NCBI GenBank assembly: GCA_029204045.2
Contig: CM055066.1
Coordinates: 620,001-684,000, forward strand
From: Tillandsia leiboldiana
Lineage: Eukaryota > Streptophyta > Magnoliopsida > Poales > Bromeliaceae
DNA: 64,000 nt
Direction: 5' to 3'
This document shows positions 12,574 through 25,498 of the stretch, piece by piece; positions within the stretch are counted from its first letter, which is position 1, and each line of letters begins with the position of its first letter. Made by a program: the position numbers and the translations under genes. The notes under the pieces are model-generated. The model saw nothing but the letters and a program-made list of their open reading frames with translations. It did not search any database and was not told the DNA's origin.

Positions 12574-14351
12574 CTACATCCGCCTCCGCATTCGCCTTCC
12601 GTTAAGATCCACACCATCCATTAAATTCAGTCCTAGATTGCTGCTGCCGCTCCTTTTCCGGCAAAATGATGAGGGATCATCATCCACTACAGCAACAGTG
12701 GCCAATAAGTCAGAGAGTAGAGATGGGCACGTTTCCTCCAAGTAATTAAAACCTTCACTCTGCATGACAACTGCAAGTAGATGATACAGAAAAAAAACAC
12801 TAGGGGATATGAGAAACTAAGCAAACAACTCGATCAACATGTCCAAGCGTGATTGGGGCTGTCAAGAAATTGTACATGTTTATAATTTGATGATGAAATG
12901 GATTTCAAACTGCAGTGGCATTAATAACCAAAACAATTGCTTCTTTACCAGCTATTACAGCGCTTAACACCATTTTACTAAGCAGACATGGCTAGGGGAA
13001 ATTTTGAGACATATTCATATTTGGAAGCTTGACAATCAGCAACTTAATATCAGAGGACATACGCTCCCCCCCAATGTGAAGAATAAGAAACAAAAGGAGG
13101 TGAATTTACCAACTTGATTAGTTCAGATGACTATTCTCCACTCCGGGAGAGGCATAAAATAAATCCAAATATCAACATAACTCCTGTTTTAAGCTAGAAA
13201 ATATTGTTATAAGACATTCGTAGCTTATAGAAACCAATGCTTCAAAATAACCCTGTTTTAAGCTAGTGAATATAGTAGCTCAAGGAAACTGATGACTATT
13301 ATATCATCAGGAAAACAATCCCAGAATATGGGACCTACTCGGCACTAGGATATTGGCAGATTGTTCCCAATACTTCAGCTATAGCGAATGACAAAACATC
13401 AAGCATGCGGTAAGTCCAACCACCAAGAGGCAAGTAAAAAATCCAAAAGATTTAATTTGGAGTTCAAAGTGAAAACTTTCCTTGACGGCATCAGCTAGAA
13501 AACTATATAAATATAATATATGAAGAACCATGACTATCAGTGCCACCATCCTTGCCCAACTTCCCAATACACAGAAAGAAAGAAAGAATCCTCAATTTCT
13601 TATTCATGCAAGGGAAATTCACAGGTCTAATTCTAGGGACGACAAAGCTGACCTCCCAAATTTTCTCGAGCCGCTGTAAATTTTAGGCAGACAGCCTTCA
13701 ACTGAGCACACTGATGTTGCTCAGCCAAGGCTAAGGTTGTTGCTACTGTATCAGCAGTGACCTCTTCACATAGCTTTGCTTCACATAAAAGCCTAAGACG
13801 CTCCAACCCATATCTATCGGCTGCTGCTAACAAATGCTGCACTATTATAGTTGATGTGCACATTGAAACTGATCCAGCCAGCTCATGAAGACTCGGAAGT
13901 TCATCCGAGTATATATAATAAAGCATGGCCTGCCAAAGAAAATGAATATCTGATTATAAAGTATAAAATAATATGCAGTGAATATGCACGCCATTCACAG
14001 ATTTTCACATAACGCCAACACAATCCTCAAAGATAATTAGGTACAAATGTCTCAGTGCACGACATTGCATGAGCAGTAAATTAACGGGTGCAGTTTCTGA
14101 CCTTGTTAGGGCGAAAAAAAAAAGAGAAGGTCCACTAAAAGAAAATTGCTGATTTAAAGACTCTGGTAACAATGTTCTACTAAAAGAGTGCATTCACTTG
14201 AGAAAAAGGGCACAAAATTTCTGCATGTGCCATAGTCAAAAAATTATCAGAGCTCAAGAACCATGGATTCAAATCTCGTTTGAGGAACTGGGACAAAGAA
14301 GAGAACAGAACCAAAGGATAGAGGAGGCTTAAGATGTAGAAGTAAATTGTT

Positions 14352-14404
<53 letters not shown>

Positions 14405-15708
14405 ATGACTAATATTGGCCAGACTTCAACAGTCGGTGAATTACATATAGGAAGTTCCCTCAGTCCATTAGGGCCACAGGTAAACTTCAATATAGTACAC
14501 CCACAAGTGTCATGATTCCTGGAAACCAGTTCATCTGAAATAACCAAAAACAGACCAAGAGTCCAAAATTTTTTGCCATTATCAAGTAGTCAATTCAAAA
14601 GATAAAATTCGAGAGCATCAATAACGCCTTTTGAAGAAAAGAAGACCCGTCTATACCAAGCGTCAAAAATCCTCTACATTAGAAAAAAAAAAAAAAACTA
14701 AAAACTAATTTCCCTAGAAAAAGAGAAAGAAAAGATAATGTGTCTACTTGAAATTAAATCTAAGTAACAAATATTTAAACATCTCCCAAAGAGAAAGAAA
14801 TTTAACATTTGGGAAACACCTATTTAACAATATAACATCTCCCTTAAGAGAACTTTTATTATTACTTGAAGAAAGAAAATGTAATAACTACAGAATAACA
14901 TATAACGGTTTAAACATCCTGTTTGTACTTTTCACAACATTAGATTTTCGTCATATAGTACATACTGAAAAGTCTAGCCATTAATTGATAAATTGAAAGG
15001 TAACATATATATGTGTGATTATTACCTTAAAAACAAGAGGTTCCACATCCTCTACGACAACTTTCTCCAGATTAGGGTTTCCAATAGGACCAAAAAATTG
15101 GGCTTTGAATACTGGAGAACGAGCAGCAAGAACCTGCTTATGAGCTCTGAACATTTCGTCGACAACTTCAAAGACTACATCAGAACCAATACCAGATTTC
15201 AGTAGTTCCATAAGGCAGTTTCCCAAATCAGGTGGTGGGACAGGAATGGTAAAGAGCCTTGGTGTTTCAATGCGATTCCTAACAACACCCACTGTGCAGT
15301 TCATGATTAGACAATCATCCTTTAAATAATCTGATGTTTCTAACGATGCTCTTCTGTAAAACCGCTTGTAACCCCTAAAGTTACACAAACAATTATATGA
15401 AAAATTCATAAGTTGAGTTGGAAGAATATAATGGAAAAGAAAGCTAAGTAGTATAGACAAAATTACAGCCGCAGAGTGCAAAGAAAAATCATACACATCT
15501 GAAAAATCAAACAGACTTGAAGATCAGGCCAAAGTTATTGAATACTGATAAACAATAGTATATGTACTAAATCAGAATAAACCCCCTCTCCTAACATAAC
15601 TCACTACCTGATAGTTATCAGGTAGACACATTCTCGGCAAGGGAACTTCCTATTATTTCAACTCCTATCACCTCCCAAATCCAAAAAAAAAGGCCAACTT
15701 CTATCTTC

Positions 15709-15748
<40 letters not shown>

Positions 15749-16936
15749 GCTTTTAGATATCCTCTTCTGCCATTTGTTTCATAGTACCAAGATATCAGGC
15801 TACCTCCCAGCAGTATCATAACCCTCCTATCAAGGCACATGGAGGCTTAATCAGATATGAAATTATTCCATCCTTATATCTCTGCATAACTAGCCAGCTA
15901 GCTGGTAGAAAAATATAAACATAAGTGCATAGATGTGTATATGGATATCTAATAAAATTTACACAAGTAGGCAAACATACGCATAATAAAAGCATATAGC
16001 CATACGAACTTGGCTCGCCCCTCTCGCATTCTGCACATCGATTCAAGGATTATTCTATGTAGATTTGCTTGCGAAAGTATAAGGATAATTTAGAACTCTA
16101 ACAGCTAAATGCTCTTTACGTGCCCACGTACTAGTTCCTGCTCTTCATTATCTTGTTTACTAAAGCAAACCAGAGTGCTTAGCATAAATCCTTAAACGAG
16201 AGATTTACAGCAAAAGCAGAAATCCAAATGCCCATGACACACAAGAATTTCTTATATAAGTTCAAGCAGTCAATAAGTTGTTTCGAATTTATACTTATCT
16301 ACTTTCCCATCTTCCAAACAGGCATTCCAAAAGCTTCTAACGTATTAGATCAAACTATATCAACAGAAATGGCAATAATCATCTATAATGCACCCAATTT
16401 TCTCACTACAAAGAGCATAATCTCATCCAAGCCTAAAATCAAATCAAACAAAAGCCAAATAGAGAAGTAGATCTGAGAAACTAGGGCATCGACGACAACA
16501 TCATGGAGAGGGAGAACGCGTACCACATGCTCCCGCGATACTTGAGGGTGTATGGCCCTCCTTCGAGGGCCCGATCGAAGTGGCTGTGCACCTTGTGCTT
16601 CCCCTTTCCGCTCTGATCGAGCAGCGTGAGCTCGAACAGCGCCCGCACGTCCGTGCCCTCGCTCGCGAGCGCGATGAACACCGACACGTACTGCGCGTTG
16701 TCCTCGGGGTTCTTCCCGTCGGGGTAGAAGTAAACCGCCCACTCGTACCCACCCACGGTGAACGTATCGCTCGCCATGTACCTCCCCGCCCCCATCCCCT
16801 TCGCCAGCGTGAATCCCTTCACCGTGTAGCAGTGCGATCCGTTCACCGTCTCGCACACTGACTTCGACCACGACGCCGCCGCGGAGTTGGCGCCGCCGCC
16901 GCCGCCGCCGCCTTGCTCCTCCGCGGGCTTCTCCAT
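12574..16936 (-). CDS. BTB/POZ and MATH domain protein (BPM-type CUL3 adaptor)
   Basis: Four exons in transcript order: 16936-16524, 15374-15026, 13929-13653 and 12770-12574 (TAG). Borders are GT/AG and the frame is exact, giving 411 residues, the usual length of plant BPM proteins. The N-terminal low-complexity Gly run is followed by a MATH domain (SKSVCETVNGSHCYTVKGF to GSMWGYKRFYRR, roughly residues 23-145). Next comes a BTB domain (GSDVVFEVVDEMFRAHKQVL, LAARSPVFKAQFFG; roughly residues 185-305). The C-terminal helical/3-box-like segment (LLAAADRYGLERL, LCEAKLCEEV, GFNYLEETCPSLL) completes the family layout. MATH binds substrates such as ERF/AP2, MYB and homeodomain factors, and BTB docks to CULLIN3. 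It therefore acts as a ubiquitin-ligase adaptor in nucleus and cytoplasm. The last residues (basic RRMRRRM) resemble a nuclear signal. Confidence 0.95.
14355..14400. repeat. (GA)n microsatellite in BPM intron
   Basis: About 44 bases of uninterrupted GA lie in the intron between exons 15374-15026 and 13929-13653. Confidence 0.9.
15713..15744. repeat. Poly-T tract in BPM first intron
   Basis: About 32 T residues lie in the 1.15-kb first intron. No recognisable retroposon body is attached. Confidence 0.7.
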
Positions 16937-17232
16937 CTCATCGGATTCCGAAACCCTAGACCTCGAACAACCGTAATCTCCCGAATCCGACGCTACTCCG
17001 GAACCCCGCGATTGGAATGGCGGGGAATTGAAGGGATTTGATACCCCAAATTAGGATTCGGAGGGATTCTGAGAGATAGGGTTTTGAAGGATTGGGAAAG
17101 GTGAGATGGTGTCGTCGGAGGAGGAGGACGACGACGAAGAGGAAAATGAGTAGGTGGGAAATGGAAGGGTAATTAAAACGAAGATGATGATAGAGTTGCG
17201 TGTGAGTGGATTCGTGTGGTTGCGTTTTCATG
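16937..17232 (-). promoter_or_regulatory. BPM 5' leader and proximal promoter
   Basis: The 296 bases upstream of the BPM ATG are GC-richer than the surroundings. On the transcribed strand they hold a telo-box-like AAAACCCTAT (about 17075-17085) and a CCCTAG close to the start codon. Telo-boxes are frequent in leaders of housekeeping plant genes. The transcription start cannot be fixed from sequence. Confidence 0.4.
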
Positions 17233-17327
17233 TGCCGTAGTGTTCGTTCGGGGCCTGAACCTTGTCTCGCGCAACTCGCCCAAATTTGTGTTCGATTGCA
17301 TGCACTAAAATTTTACTTTTAAAATCC

Positions 17328-17332
<5 letters not shown>

Positions 17333-17393
<61 letters not shown>
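17333..17393. repeat. (TA)n microsatellite
   Basis: About 60 bases of perfect TA lie upstream of the BPM gene. Confidence 0.95.
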
Positions 17394-17398
<5 letters not shown>

Positions 17399-17879
17399 TT
17401 TTGATTTACATAAATAGTAACTATAACATAAATGCGAATTTGCCAAATGAGCTATTCTGAGCCGGTCAATCTAGTTAATATAGTAAGTCTATTCAATTTA
17501 ACCAATCAACAAATACAATTTTTTATCTTATTAGTTTGTTTCTAAAACTCTGATAATTAATTTAGTTATTACATAATTTTTTATGTAAGTTACGAATACA
17601 AATTCTAATTCCAATATCTCATTCCAAATACAGCAATTATAACTCTTTTGGGCACTAGAACATAATAACACTTCCCTTAGATGGTATATTTTACTTAATG
17701 TAGTCCCACATTGAAAGTTTAAAATAGTGTGGCGCTGGGGAATGAAAATCTATACTTAGCTGGACGGGGTCTATGGGTGATCAAGAAGGCCCATGACTGA
17801 GCCCGCGGTCCACATTTGCACTACATTTGCACTCGGTGGGAGCGCTGGTCCACCATCTCCCCAAATGAAATTTTTTGAT

Positions 17880-18095
17880 AAAAAATTTAAAGTTTTAAAT
17901 TCTTTATGTTTTTTTTTTAAATTTAAATTAAAATAAAATTAGGTGGATATGAATGTATAATTTTAATTTTTTTATGTTTTTTTAAAAATTAAATTAAAAT
18001 AAAATTAGGTGGATATGAATGTATAATTTTAATTTTTTTATGTTTTTTTAAAAATTTAAATTAAAATAAAATTAGGTGGATATAAATGTATATTA
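17880..18095. repeat. Tandem repeat, about 66 bp x 3
   Basis: The word AGGTGGATATGAATGTATAA occurs at 17941 and 18007, and in slightly changed form at 18074 (spacings 66 and 67). It is embedded in AT-rich filler with T7-T10 runs. No function is apparent. Confidence 0.85.
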
Positions 18096-18290
18096 TTTTT
18101 TTTGAGAAAAATGTAACATGTTATCTGCTTCATTTATGACGAAGTTAATTAACACACACCCTCCGACACGACATACAGTGCTACCGAGTCAGGGTTTGTG
18201 AATACACAGCTCACGAGTAGGTGATTCACTGTCTCATTCTCGCATCCGCAAAACACGCAGAGTGTCCTCTCCACGCAGCATATATATTAT
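18095..18290 (-). mobile_element. LINE 3' fragment (zf-RVT region and tail)
   Basis: Read on the minus strand it encodes a remnant with CVFCGCENETVNHLLVSC, the Cys/His pattern of the zf-RVT segment near the 3' end of plant non-LTR reverse transcriptases. It finishes with GAAGCAGATAACATGTTACA, TTTTTCTC and poly-A. The same tail design is seen at 27.8 kb and 63.5 kb. Confidence 0.65.
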
Positions 18291-18534
18291 TCAAATCAAT
18301 TTGGATGGTCAATTATTCAATTATTGTAGTTACTGAATATTGTGCTAGATCAAAAGTTAGATAATTGTAAAAAATGTTAAGTAAAATAGTGAAATTATTA
18401 TAGATTCTGATAGTGAAAATATTAGATTATTGTGAAGTATAATTTTCATAATTTATATTATGACGGACGAATTGTAAAATAGAGTGGTTACTAATGAAAA
18501 TAAATACAAATTATGTAGTTATTATTAGTTTATA

Positions 18535-18677
18535 TCGACGGACATTTTATTTGATCGGAATTGGTTTTAACGAAAGAGGCTTTTACAACGGGCCACGACG
18601 TACGAATTTGCTATCGTTAATAATTTTTAACAACGGTACCACCTTTCGTTAAATAACGTATTTTCTATAGTGAAATT
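18535..18677 (-). mobile_element. CACTA-like transposon terminus
   Basis: The right edge reads, on the minus strand, CACTATAGAAAATACG, the usual start of plant CACTA (En/Spm) termini. Short subterminal motifs ACGAAAGG, TTGTTAAAAATTATTAACGA and TCGTTAAAACC follow. No partner terminus or transposase is recognised nearby, so this is probably a remnant. Confidence 0.4.
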
Positions 18678-19123
18678 TTCTTATTTTCATATTTCATTAA
18701 AATCATCAGTAGTTTATTAATAAGAGTATATTAGTTCTAACAACCTTCTAATCTAAATGATTTAATAAGTTGGTAATAAATTTATCCTTCTAAATATAAA
18801 AATATACAGTATTTTAAAAATATTATAAATTTTGAATGAAACAGCCATCTTTTGTATCTTGTCATATTTATCAAATCCTACTGAATTCATATCTAGTAGA
18901 TCCTAGTGATTTGTATTCTTGCTGGAAGTCCATGTGATACCAGTACAGTACAGGAAGGTACAAAAGAATTGAATAATAATGCTTGACTGAGTTTTTTGCC
19001 AAGCTATATCTGCTGGGCAAACCGAAGCAAAGAAATCCGACTGCTCTCTGCAGTATCACGTACACATCCCATTCGAATTATACGAATAGCATTTCTTATC
19101 ATTTTTTATAGAAAATACTTCTA

Positions 19124-19523
19124 GGGGTTGTTTGGTACACGGCTAGAACCAATAATAAGAGGATATTCATCTTGTTCTATCAAACGTATCTAGAATCAAC
19201 CGGTATAGCTTGTTTCAGTATAACTAGGATAAGCTGGAATTACTTTTCTCATTCTTCCCAACCACCCTCTTACTTTTTTCTTAAATACTCTCTCACGTCT
19301 ATCGAGGCATCCTTTTTTATTTCATTATTACATAATAAAGTTGAAGGCAAAAAGGTAATTTATCCCAACTAATACTCTTTATTCATCTTATTCCTTATTA
19401 TCATACCAAACATAAAATCTCTTATTCCTGAAACCATCCCAAACGTTTTTTTACACTAGTTTCGTACTTTATACTTATCCCTGGATTAGCTAGTTCTGTC
19501 TTAACCCGTTACCAAACAGGCCC
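19124..19523. mobile_element. Tourist-like (PIF/Harbinger) MITE, 400 bp
   Basis: The terminal inverted repeats are GGGGTTGTTTGGTA on the left and, as reverse complement of the right end, GGGCCTGTTTGGTAACGGG. CTA occurs immediately outside both ends (19121-19123 and 19524-19526) as a 3-bp target-site duplication. The internal sequence is related to the element beginning at 42957. It is non-coding. Confidence 0.65.
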
Positions 19524-19619
19524 CTAGTATACTCTATTTTGAATGTATATTTTAAATTTCATTCATCCTAAAATGTGATGAGTTTTATTGGTCATTCTAA
19601 AATGACTAGTAAAAAAACT

Positions 19620-20110
19620 TCTTTTTTTTTTTTGGGAGAGAAGAATAGCGAGTTATCTGTTTTATTCATGACAAAAATGAACTAAACAACAAGAATGAGA
19701 CAACATAAAAAAAAAAAAAAAAAAAAAAAGTAACAGTAACTGTAACTGTAATTACTACAGGATCCGGCACATCCCTCACCTCAAATCCACCCGCATCCTT
19801 ACCTCTCTACTAACCCACCTTACCGCGCAAATTCGGTCAGTGTTGACAAGATGAAAAATAGTCTTGTTCCTAATCTTCCAAATCGCCAATCAAGTCGCCG
19901 ACAAATGCAATAAATTTGTAGTCCCGACTGCGGACCCTTCAATTCCATCCACTCCTCTAAGATACTTCTAATATTTTTTTCGTAATCTCCCGCCACAAGT
20001 TCCCACTTTCTAGAATGAACTGTGCGAAAACGCAGTTCACAAAAAGGTGGTCAACTGTGCGAAAACACAGTTCACGAAGAACTGTGCGAAAAAACTATAT
20101 TTTTAAATAA
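19620..20110 (-). mobile_element. Degenerate LINE 3' fragment
   Basis: The minus strand reads TVDHLFVNCVFAQFILESG followed by W-R-E-I, the typical zf-RVT end of plant LINEs. Stops then interrupt it, and it ends in a GATAACTCGCTATT-type tail and poly-A. A second A-rich run (19710-19729) and a TAACTG microrepeat interrupt it. The phrase AACTGTGCGAAAA is repeated three times at 20020-20095. Confidence 0.6.
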
Positions 20111-21888
20111 ATAAAATGTACATCTTATATTACTTCTAAAGTGTACCGGTAATAACATTGCTCAAATTTATAAAAATTCAAGTTCATGAATGCTGCACAT
20201 ACAAACAATGTTCATGTTTCTCAATCAAGGATTTTTGCACCTATATATTAAACAGTTATTTGCAGTGCCAACCACACTGGTAAGCTTGTGTTACCCTATG
20301 GCTATTGTGTCCACATATCAAAGAAGATTTCATAAGGAATCATGCCACACCATCTGGCGGCGCACTTGTATGTTAACTTAAATAAGCCACCATCCAACTC
20401 TACGATGGTAGGTTAAGTTGGATCAAATCACATACAAAATGACGGATGGCCGGATTAGGCCAAGTTATATTCGAAATAGCATGAGACTAGTAAGACCGAG
20501 CCATAATTGAGACTCGTAAAATATTACATTTATATATTTTAAGTGAATTGATTGTATATTTTGATAGCTGATTAATAGTCAGCGCCAGCGATCACACACT
20601 CACACGCAACTATTACTCACAACTATCCCTCGAAAAAATATGATAGAACTAATGTCTTGGATAAAATAATCCTACTTCATTAGAATGTTTTCCTGCTGAA
20701 GGTGGCAAAAGTCTATGAATATTCACATAGCTATTCTTCTCAAGTAGAATAGAAGATAAGATTAATGGGCCAATGTGCCGTGTAAATACAGGTCACTAAG
20801 GCATGAGTGGTGGGGGAGGTACAAATGAAAGATACAAATAAAGTTAACAACCAAAGTGGGCCATGTGGAGGATGAACAGCCCCCCATGATGTCGTGGCCC
20901 GCAAAGGGAACAAATGGGGTGGTGCCCGCCACGTCCTTCGTTCCAGATCCGGCCCGCTAAGACGGAGCAGCTGACGCCAGCAAAAGCGGCTCGGGGCGGA
21001 CCCGTATCCGATAATCGGATCCCAGAGCGGTGAATTATCAGTTTATCACTGCGACACACCCGAACCCACGGTTGATAAAAAAGTGACGGGGACGTGCACT
21101 AATGAGCTTGCTTTTAAAAATATCAAATACTTTGTATTTGTAGCTTTTTCACTATTATATTTATTTTTTTAATTAATTTTATTTTTTATATTATATTATA
21201 TTATTAATTATTTATTAAATTTTAAAAAATATTATTATCGTAATCGTATATTTTTTATGTTTAAAGACTCGAAAAATTATCATTGTCCCACTTGATATTT
21301 TTATAAATATAAAAATTTAATTTTTTCTTTTCTAAATTTTAGTCTCATTAAGATTATTATATTATAAAAGTTAAATACATACATAGCAATGTTATATATA
21401 TATACTTATAATATAAATATAAATCTTATGCCTCTAATTTTACTTGTGTTATCAACCTAATTTTTATTGTACTAAAAATTTAGAAATAATTTTAAAAGTC
21501 TTGGAAGGATCCTTTGAAATTTTTAATACTAAAATAAATTTATAAGACTATTGTAAAAATATTAATTCTTAGACGAATAATATGTAAAATATAAAACTAT
21601 TTTTTTACATTCAAATTTTAAAATTAAAAAATAATTAATTAACTCAAATTAGATTGTAAAATTTTAAAGAAATAAATATTAAATAACCAAATTAAAATAA
21701 ATAATAATTTTTAAAAATTAATAAATTATTAAAATAATATATGATGCAACGAATCCAGCTTTAAAAATTTAATATCAATCACGTCAATCATTAAAGATTT
21801 TAGCAAAAATTAAAGATAAAATTCTATGAATTCCTGCCTTACATTTTTGGCAAATTCGCCCGACCGACGCATCATATTCCCAGCAGCC

Positions 21889-21919
<31 letters not shown>

Positions 21920-22000
21920 AGTCGCTACCACATGGGACAGTCTGGCGACTGAGCTCTCGGCCTCACACTCTTTGAGCCCGATCGACGATACCTTCATCCT
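20111..22000. other. Intergenic, no gene supported
   Basis: 20.1-20.8 kb is unremarkable. 20860-21060 is a moderately GC-rich block with one short open frame of no recognised family. 21110-21830 is extremely AT-rich low-complexity DNA. A 28-base poly-A run sits at about 21888-21915, just before the SMO2 leader. Confidence 0.5.
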
Positions 22001-22105
22001 CCTCATCATCCTCTTCTTCTCCCTTTCGTTATCCTCTTCTTCTCCTTTTCGTTCTCTCGTAACCCTAACCCTTCCCTGTACTATTGCGGACGCTGCGACC
22101 TCTCC
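21950..22105 (+). promoter_or_regulatory. SMO2 5' leader with telo-box
   Basis: A C/T-rich leader (repeated CTCCTCATC and CTTCTTCTCC words) is followed by GTAACCCTAACCC at 22059-22071, a telo-box. It lies 35 bases before the start codon. This layout is typical of constitutively expressed plant genes; the exact transcription start is not visible. Confidence 0.45.
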
Positions 22106-25100
22106 ATGGCGCAGCTCCTCGAATCCGTGTGGCAGGTAACATTTACGCGAGAATCGTTGATTCGGTGAGGCATGTTTTCATTACTGAGCTGAGATTTAGA
22201 GGAGTTGTCGAGGATGAGAGTATGAGGATTAATTGTGTGGCTTTTTAGGCTGATCTGATTTTCGGCTTGTAGTTGTTGGGGATTTGGAATGGGGAGTATG
22301 AAGCTAATGAGAAATTTGGTGACGGCTTTTAGTGTTGGGTTGTGCATCTCTAGTATGTTTGGAGTAGCATTTAGATGAGGAGCTTGTTTTGGTATGTTTT
22401 TTGTGATTCTTATGCAGCTGCACTAGTAAATTGCTTATCAGATTCGTAATTTCGAGGTTCGCGTGGCTTCAGAGCACATTTTGAGTTGTAATTGAGAAGG
22501 AAAATACCACAAGTATAGATTTTTCGTAGTTTAGGGGCACTAATGAGTACCCAGGATCAAATGCAGGAAACTGATCTCTATGATTTTTTAAAACTAGATT
22601 CAGCCCCGTGCATGTAGTCTAACACCAACTTACTAGAAACTGGTTCTGGATTCCTAGCCTAAACTAATCAAAAATGAGAGGGATGCTAAATGCCGAGCTT
22701 TTAGGATAGTTGATGAGTCGACGAAGCCACCTTTCTCATGCAATTTATGTTCGTACGACCAAAATAATCCTTTTTGGAGAACTCTTCGAGGCATAGGAAT
22801 CGTACATGCGGGGAGGGAGATTGCCGGCGAACGATTTAGACAATTGTTGTCATCTTTAGGTGTTGTTATTTAGAAGAGCCTAAGATCACGCAATCCGCTG
22901 CGGTTTGTCTTCTTTGCTTTCAATATCTATAACTGTCTTTGTCAAATAACAGCTGTTTCTTTTCATTGATACTTACTTGTTTTTTCCGCGGTGCAGTATC
23001 TGATCACTAATTTCAGTGAATTTCAATTGGCAACCTTGGGCACTTTCATAATACATGAAAGTGTCTTCTTTTTGTCCGGCCTTCCGTCTTTGCTCTTTGA
23101 GAGGTCTGGGCTTTTCAGCAAATACAAAATTCAGGTCCGCTCTACCTTACCTTTGCTGACATTGAAGAAACTGTACATGTTCTTCATGCATTTCTTTGCA
23201 TTTAGGGATGTCGATGACTTTCGTAGAATTTACTGTATTATTCTTGTTCTTCATATTTTGAATAGGCAACTAGTAGTATTATCATGTTATGCTAACTTTA
23301 ACTTGGTTTGTTAATATTCACAGGCTGTTTTCTTTTTCACATTAATTGCCATTTGTTTGAAAGATTTATCTCTGACAAGCAAAATGTAATTCTTTGCAGA
23401 AAAAAGCTAACACCCCTGCTTCACAAGACAAATGCGTTCTGCATCTAATTCTGTATCATATCTGCGTGAACTTACCGCTTATGATTGTGTCCTACCCAGC
23501 TTTCAAATTCATGGGCCTGAAAAGCAGTGTACCATTGCCGCCTTGGTATTCACTAGCTTCCTTGAATGTTGAAGTTTATAAATATTACTCATCTGCGTAT
23601 TTGATCTTTCTTATCAGTTTTTTCTTTTCCTGTTGAAGTTTTCTCTGTAAAAATGTTATTGCATAAGACTTATTGCCATTTTTTATATAACGACTATATT
23701 TTTTTTGAATAAAAACATGCTAAAGTGATACTTATTAATATTGGAATAAAGGAATACTTGTATATATAAGTTGGCTATCATGTCACGCTTACTATCCTGT
23801 TTGAATTGTTAGTTATCTCTTTCTGTAGGACTGTCGTCCTATCCCAAATTCTTTTCTACTTCATCTTGGAGGATTTTGTATTCTACTGGGGGCACAGGAT
23901 TCTGCATACAAAATGGTTGTACCAGCATATTCACAGTATTCATCATGAGTAAGTAGTATCATTTCCTTAAATCATTCCTTTGTTACTTTTATATTCCTCT
24001 TATATTAGGAAATACGTGCAGATATGCTACACCTTTTGGATTGACTTCTGAGTATGCCCATCCTGCTGAAATATTATTCCTTGGTTTTGCTACCGTTGTT
24101 GGACCTGCTCTTACCGGGCCTCACCTGTTGACTTTGTGGCTGTGGGTGGTATTAAGAGTCTTGGAGACAGTTGAGGCTCACAGTGGATATCACTTCCCAT
24201 GGAGCCCATCAAATTTCTTGCCACTTTATGGAGGGTAAGTAATGCTTTGCCTATAACTTGCTTGGGCCTTTTTCCTGTGCACTTATCATGACTTGACACT
24301 TAATTGTTGCTATTGTAGTGCCGACTTTCATGACTACCATCACCGTTTGCTTTATACCAAGTCCGGAAACTACTCATCTACTTTTGTCTACATGGACTGG
24401 TGAGTGTTTCTCTCTTGTTGTATCCATCATTTGATTAGCTAGAGACGCAGTAAGCGTACATGGTCAGAAATCCTTTTGCTGTGATGAATTTATTATCAGT
24501 AGTTACAAACCACTTGGCTGTCCTCTTAGCACAAGTTAAAATTGTTTCTCTAATAAACTAGCACAGAAGGGTAAAAACGTCGACCTTTCCTAAACTACAT
24601 TGCACTTTGAAATAGTTGCTTGAACTGAAAAGCTTTTCATTTTACTACTGAAATAGGTGCATAGGAATTTCTAATAAATCTTTCAAGCTAAGTATGTCTA
24701 AGATTAGGAAAAAGGCGTGCAGTCTTACTTAAACCAAAACATAAAAATTAAGAAACAATTTTATTTGAGGACCAGAAGAATAAAAAATAGGGGTCAATAC
24801 TTTGGATCTGTAGCTCAGCAAGAAAGACAGATTGAAGAGGATATAGGTGGTTAAAACTTGAAAACAGAGAAGAGTTATCAGGACAATGTTGCACGAGGAA
24901 CATGTTGACTTATTGTTTGGAGTTGCTATGATAGCGACTCAAGAGGTAAACTTATGGAACCAGGGATCACCTCCCTTGTGATTATGAAGCAATACCCCTC
25001 TCTCTGAATGCTATGAAGCAATGCTTCTCACTGTAATTTTTGGAACATATATGACATTCTTCCTACTGGTAGTTTCCTTTTGAGTTTGATGGCTGCTGGT

Positions 25101-25498
25101 CTGTTGAAAAAAGCATGATGTTCTCATGTAATAATGTGTGCTTCTTAAAATTACTTCAATATCTTTGAAAGTATAAAGCGTACTGTTTGTGTCTGTATAA
25201 CTCTCTCACGCCCTGACTTCCATGCAGCACTTGTGATATATGTACAACTTCCACACTTATCGTACTTTGATCCTTCATATCTCACTATGTCCGGCATAGG
25301 ATTATAAGTAGTTTGATACTGCTTATGTTTATTCCTTTTCATTTTGTGATTGAACGAGTTCATTTTATAGGTTTTCATTCATGAGGTTATCATGATAATC
25401 AATCGTACCTTTCCTTGTTCTTTATCAGGCTATTCGGCACCGACAAAGGCTACCGCAAGCTGAAGGCCCTTGAGGATGAACAAAGGAAACAATTATGA
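22106..25498 (+). CDS. SMO2: Sterol 4-alpha-methyl oxidase, SMO2 type
   Basis: Seven exons: 22106-22135, 22997-23134, 23400-23545, 23829-23948, 24022-24234, 24319-24399 and 25429-25498 (TGA). Borders are GT/AG and the frame is exact, giving 265 residues, the normal size for this family. All three His boxes of the fatty-acid-hydroxylase superfamily are present: HRILH at residues 127-131, HSIHH at 140-144 and HDYHH at 220-224. The conserved blocks YWGHR, TSEYAHPAEILFLGF and AHSGYHFPWSPSNFLPLYGG also match. Several hydrophobic segments (for example LGTFIIHESVFFLSGLPSLL) fit an ER membrane protein. The enzyme is a di-iron oxygenase that removes C-4 methyl groups in phytosterol synthesis. SMO2-type enzymes act on 4-alpha-monomethyl sterols. 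The choice of SMO2 over SMO1 rests on length and remembered family sequence. Confidence 0.95.

Noticed and set aside
20844..21059. GC-richer 71-residue minus frame
   Set aside because: No recognised motif, no start or leader context, and it could equally be transposon debris.
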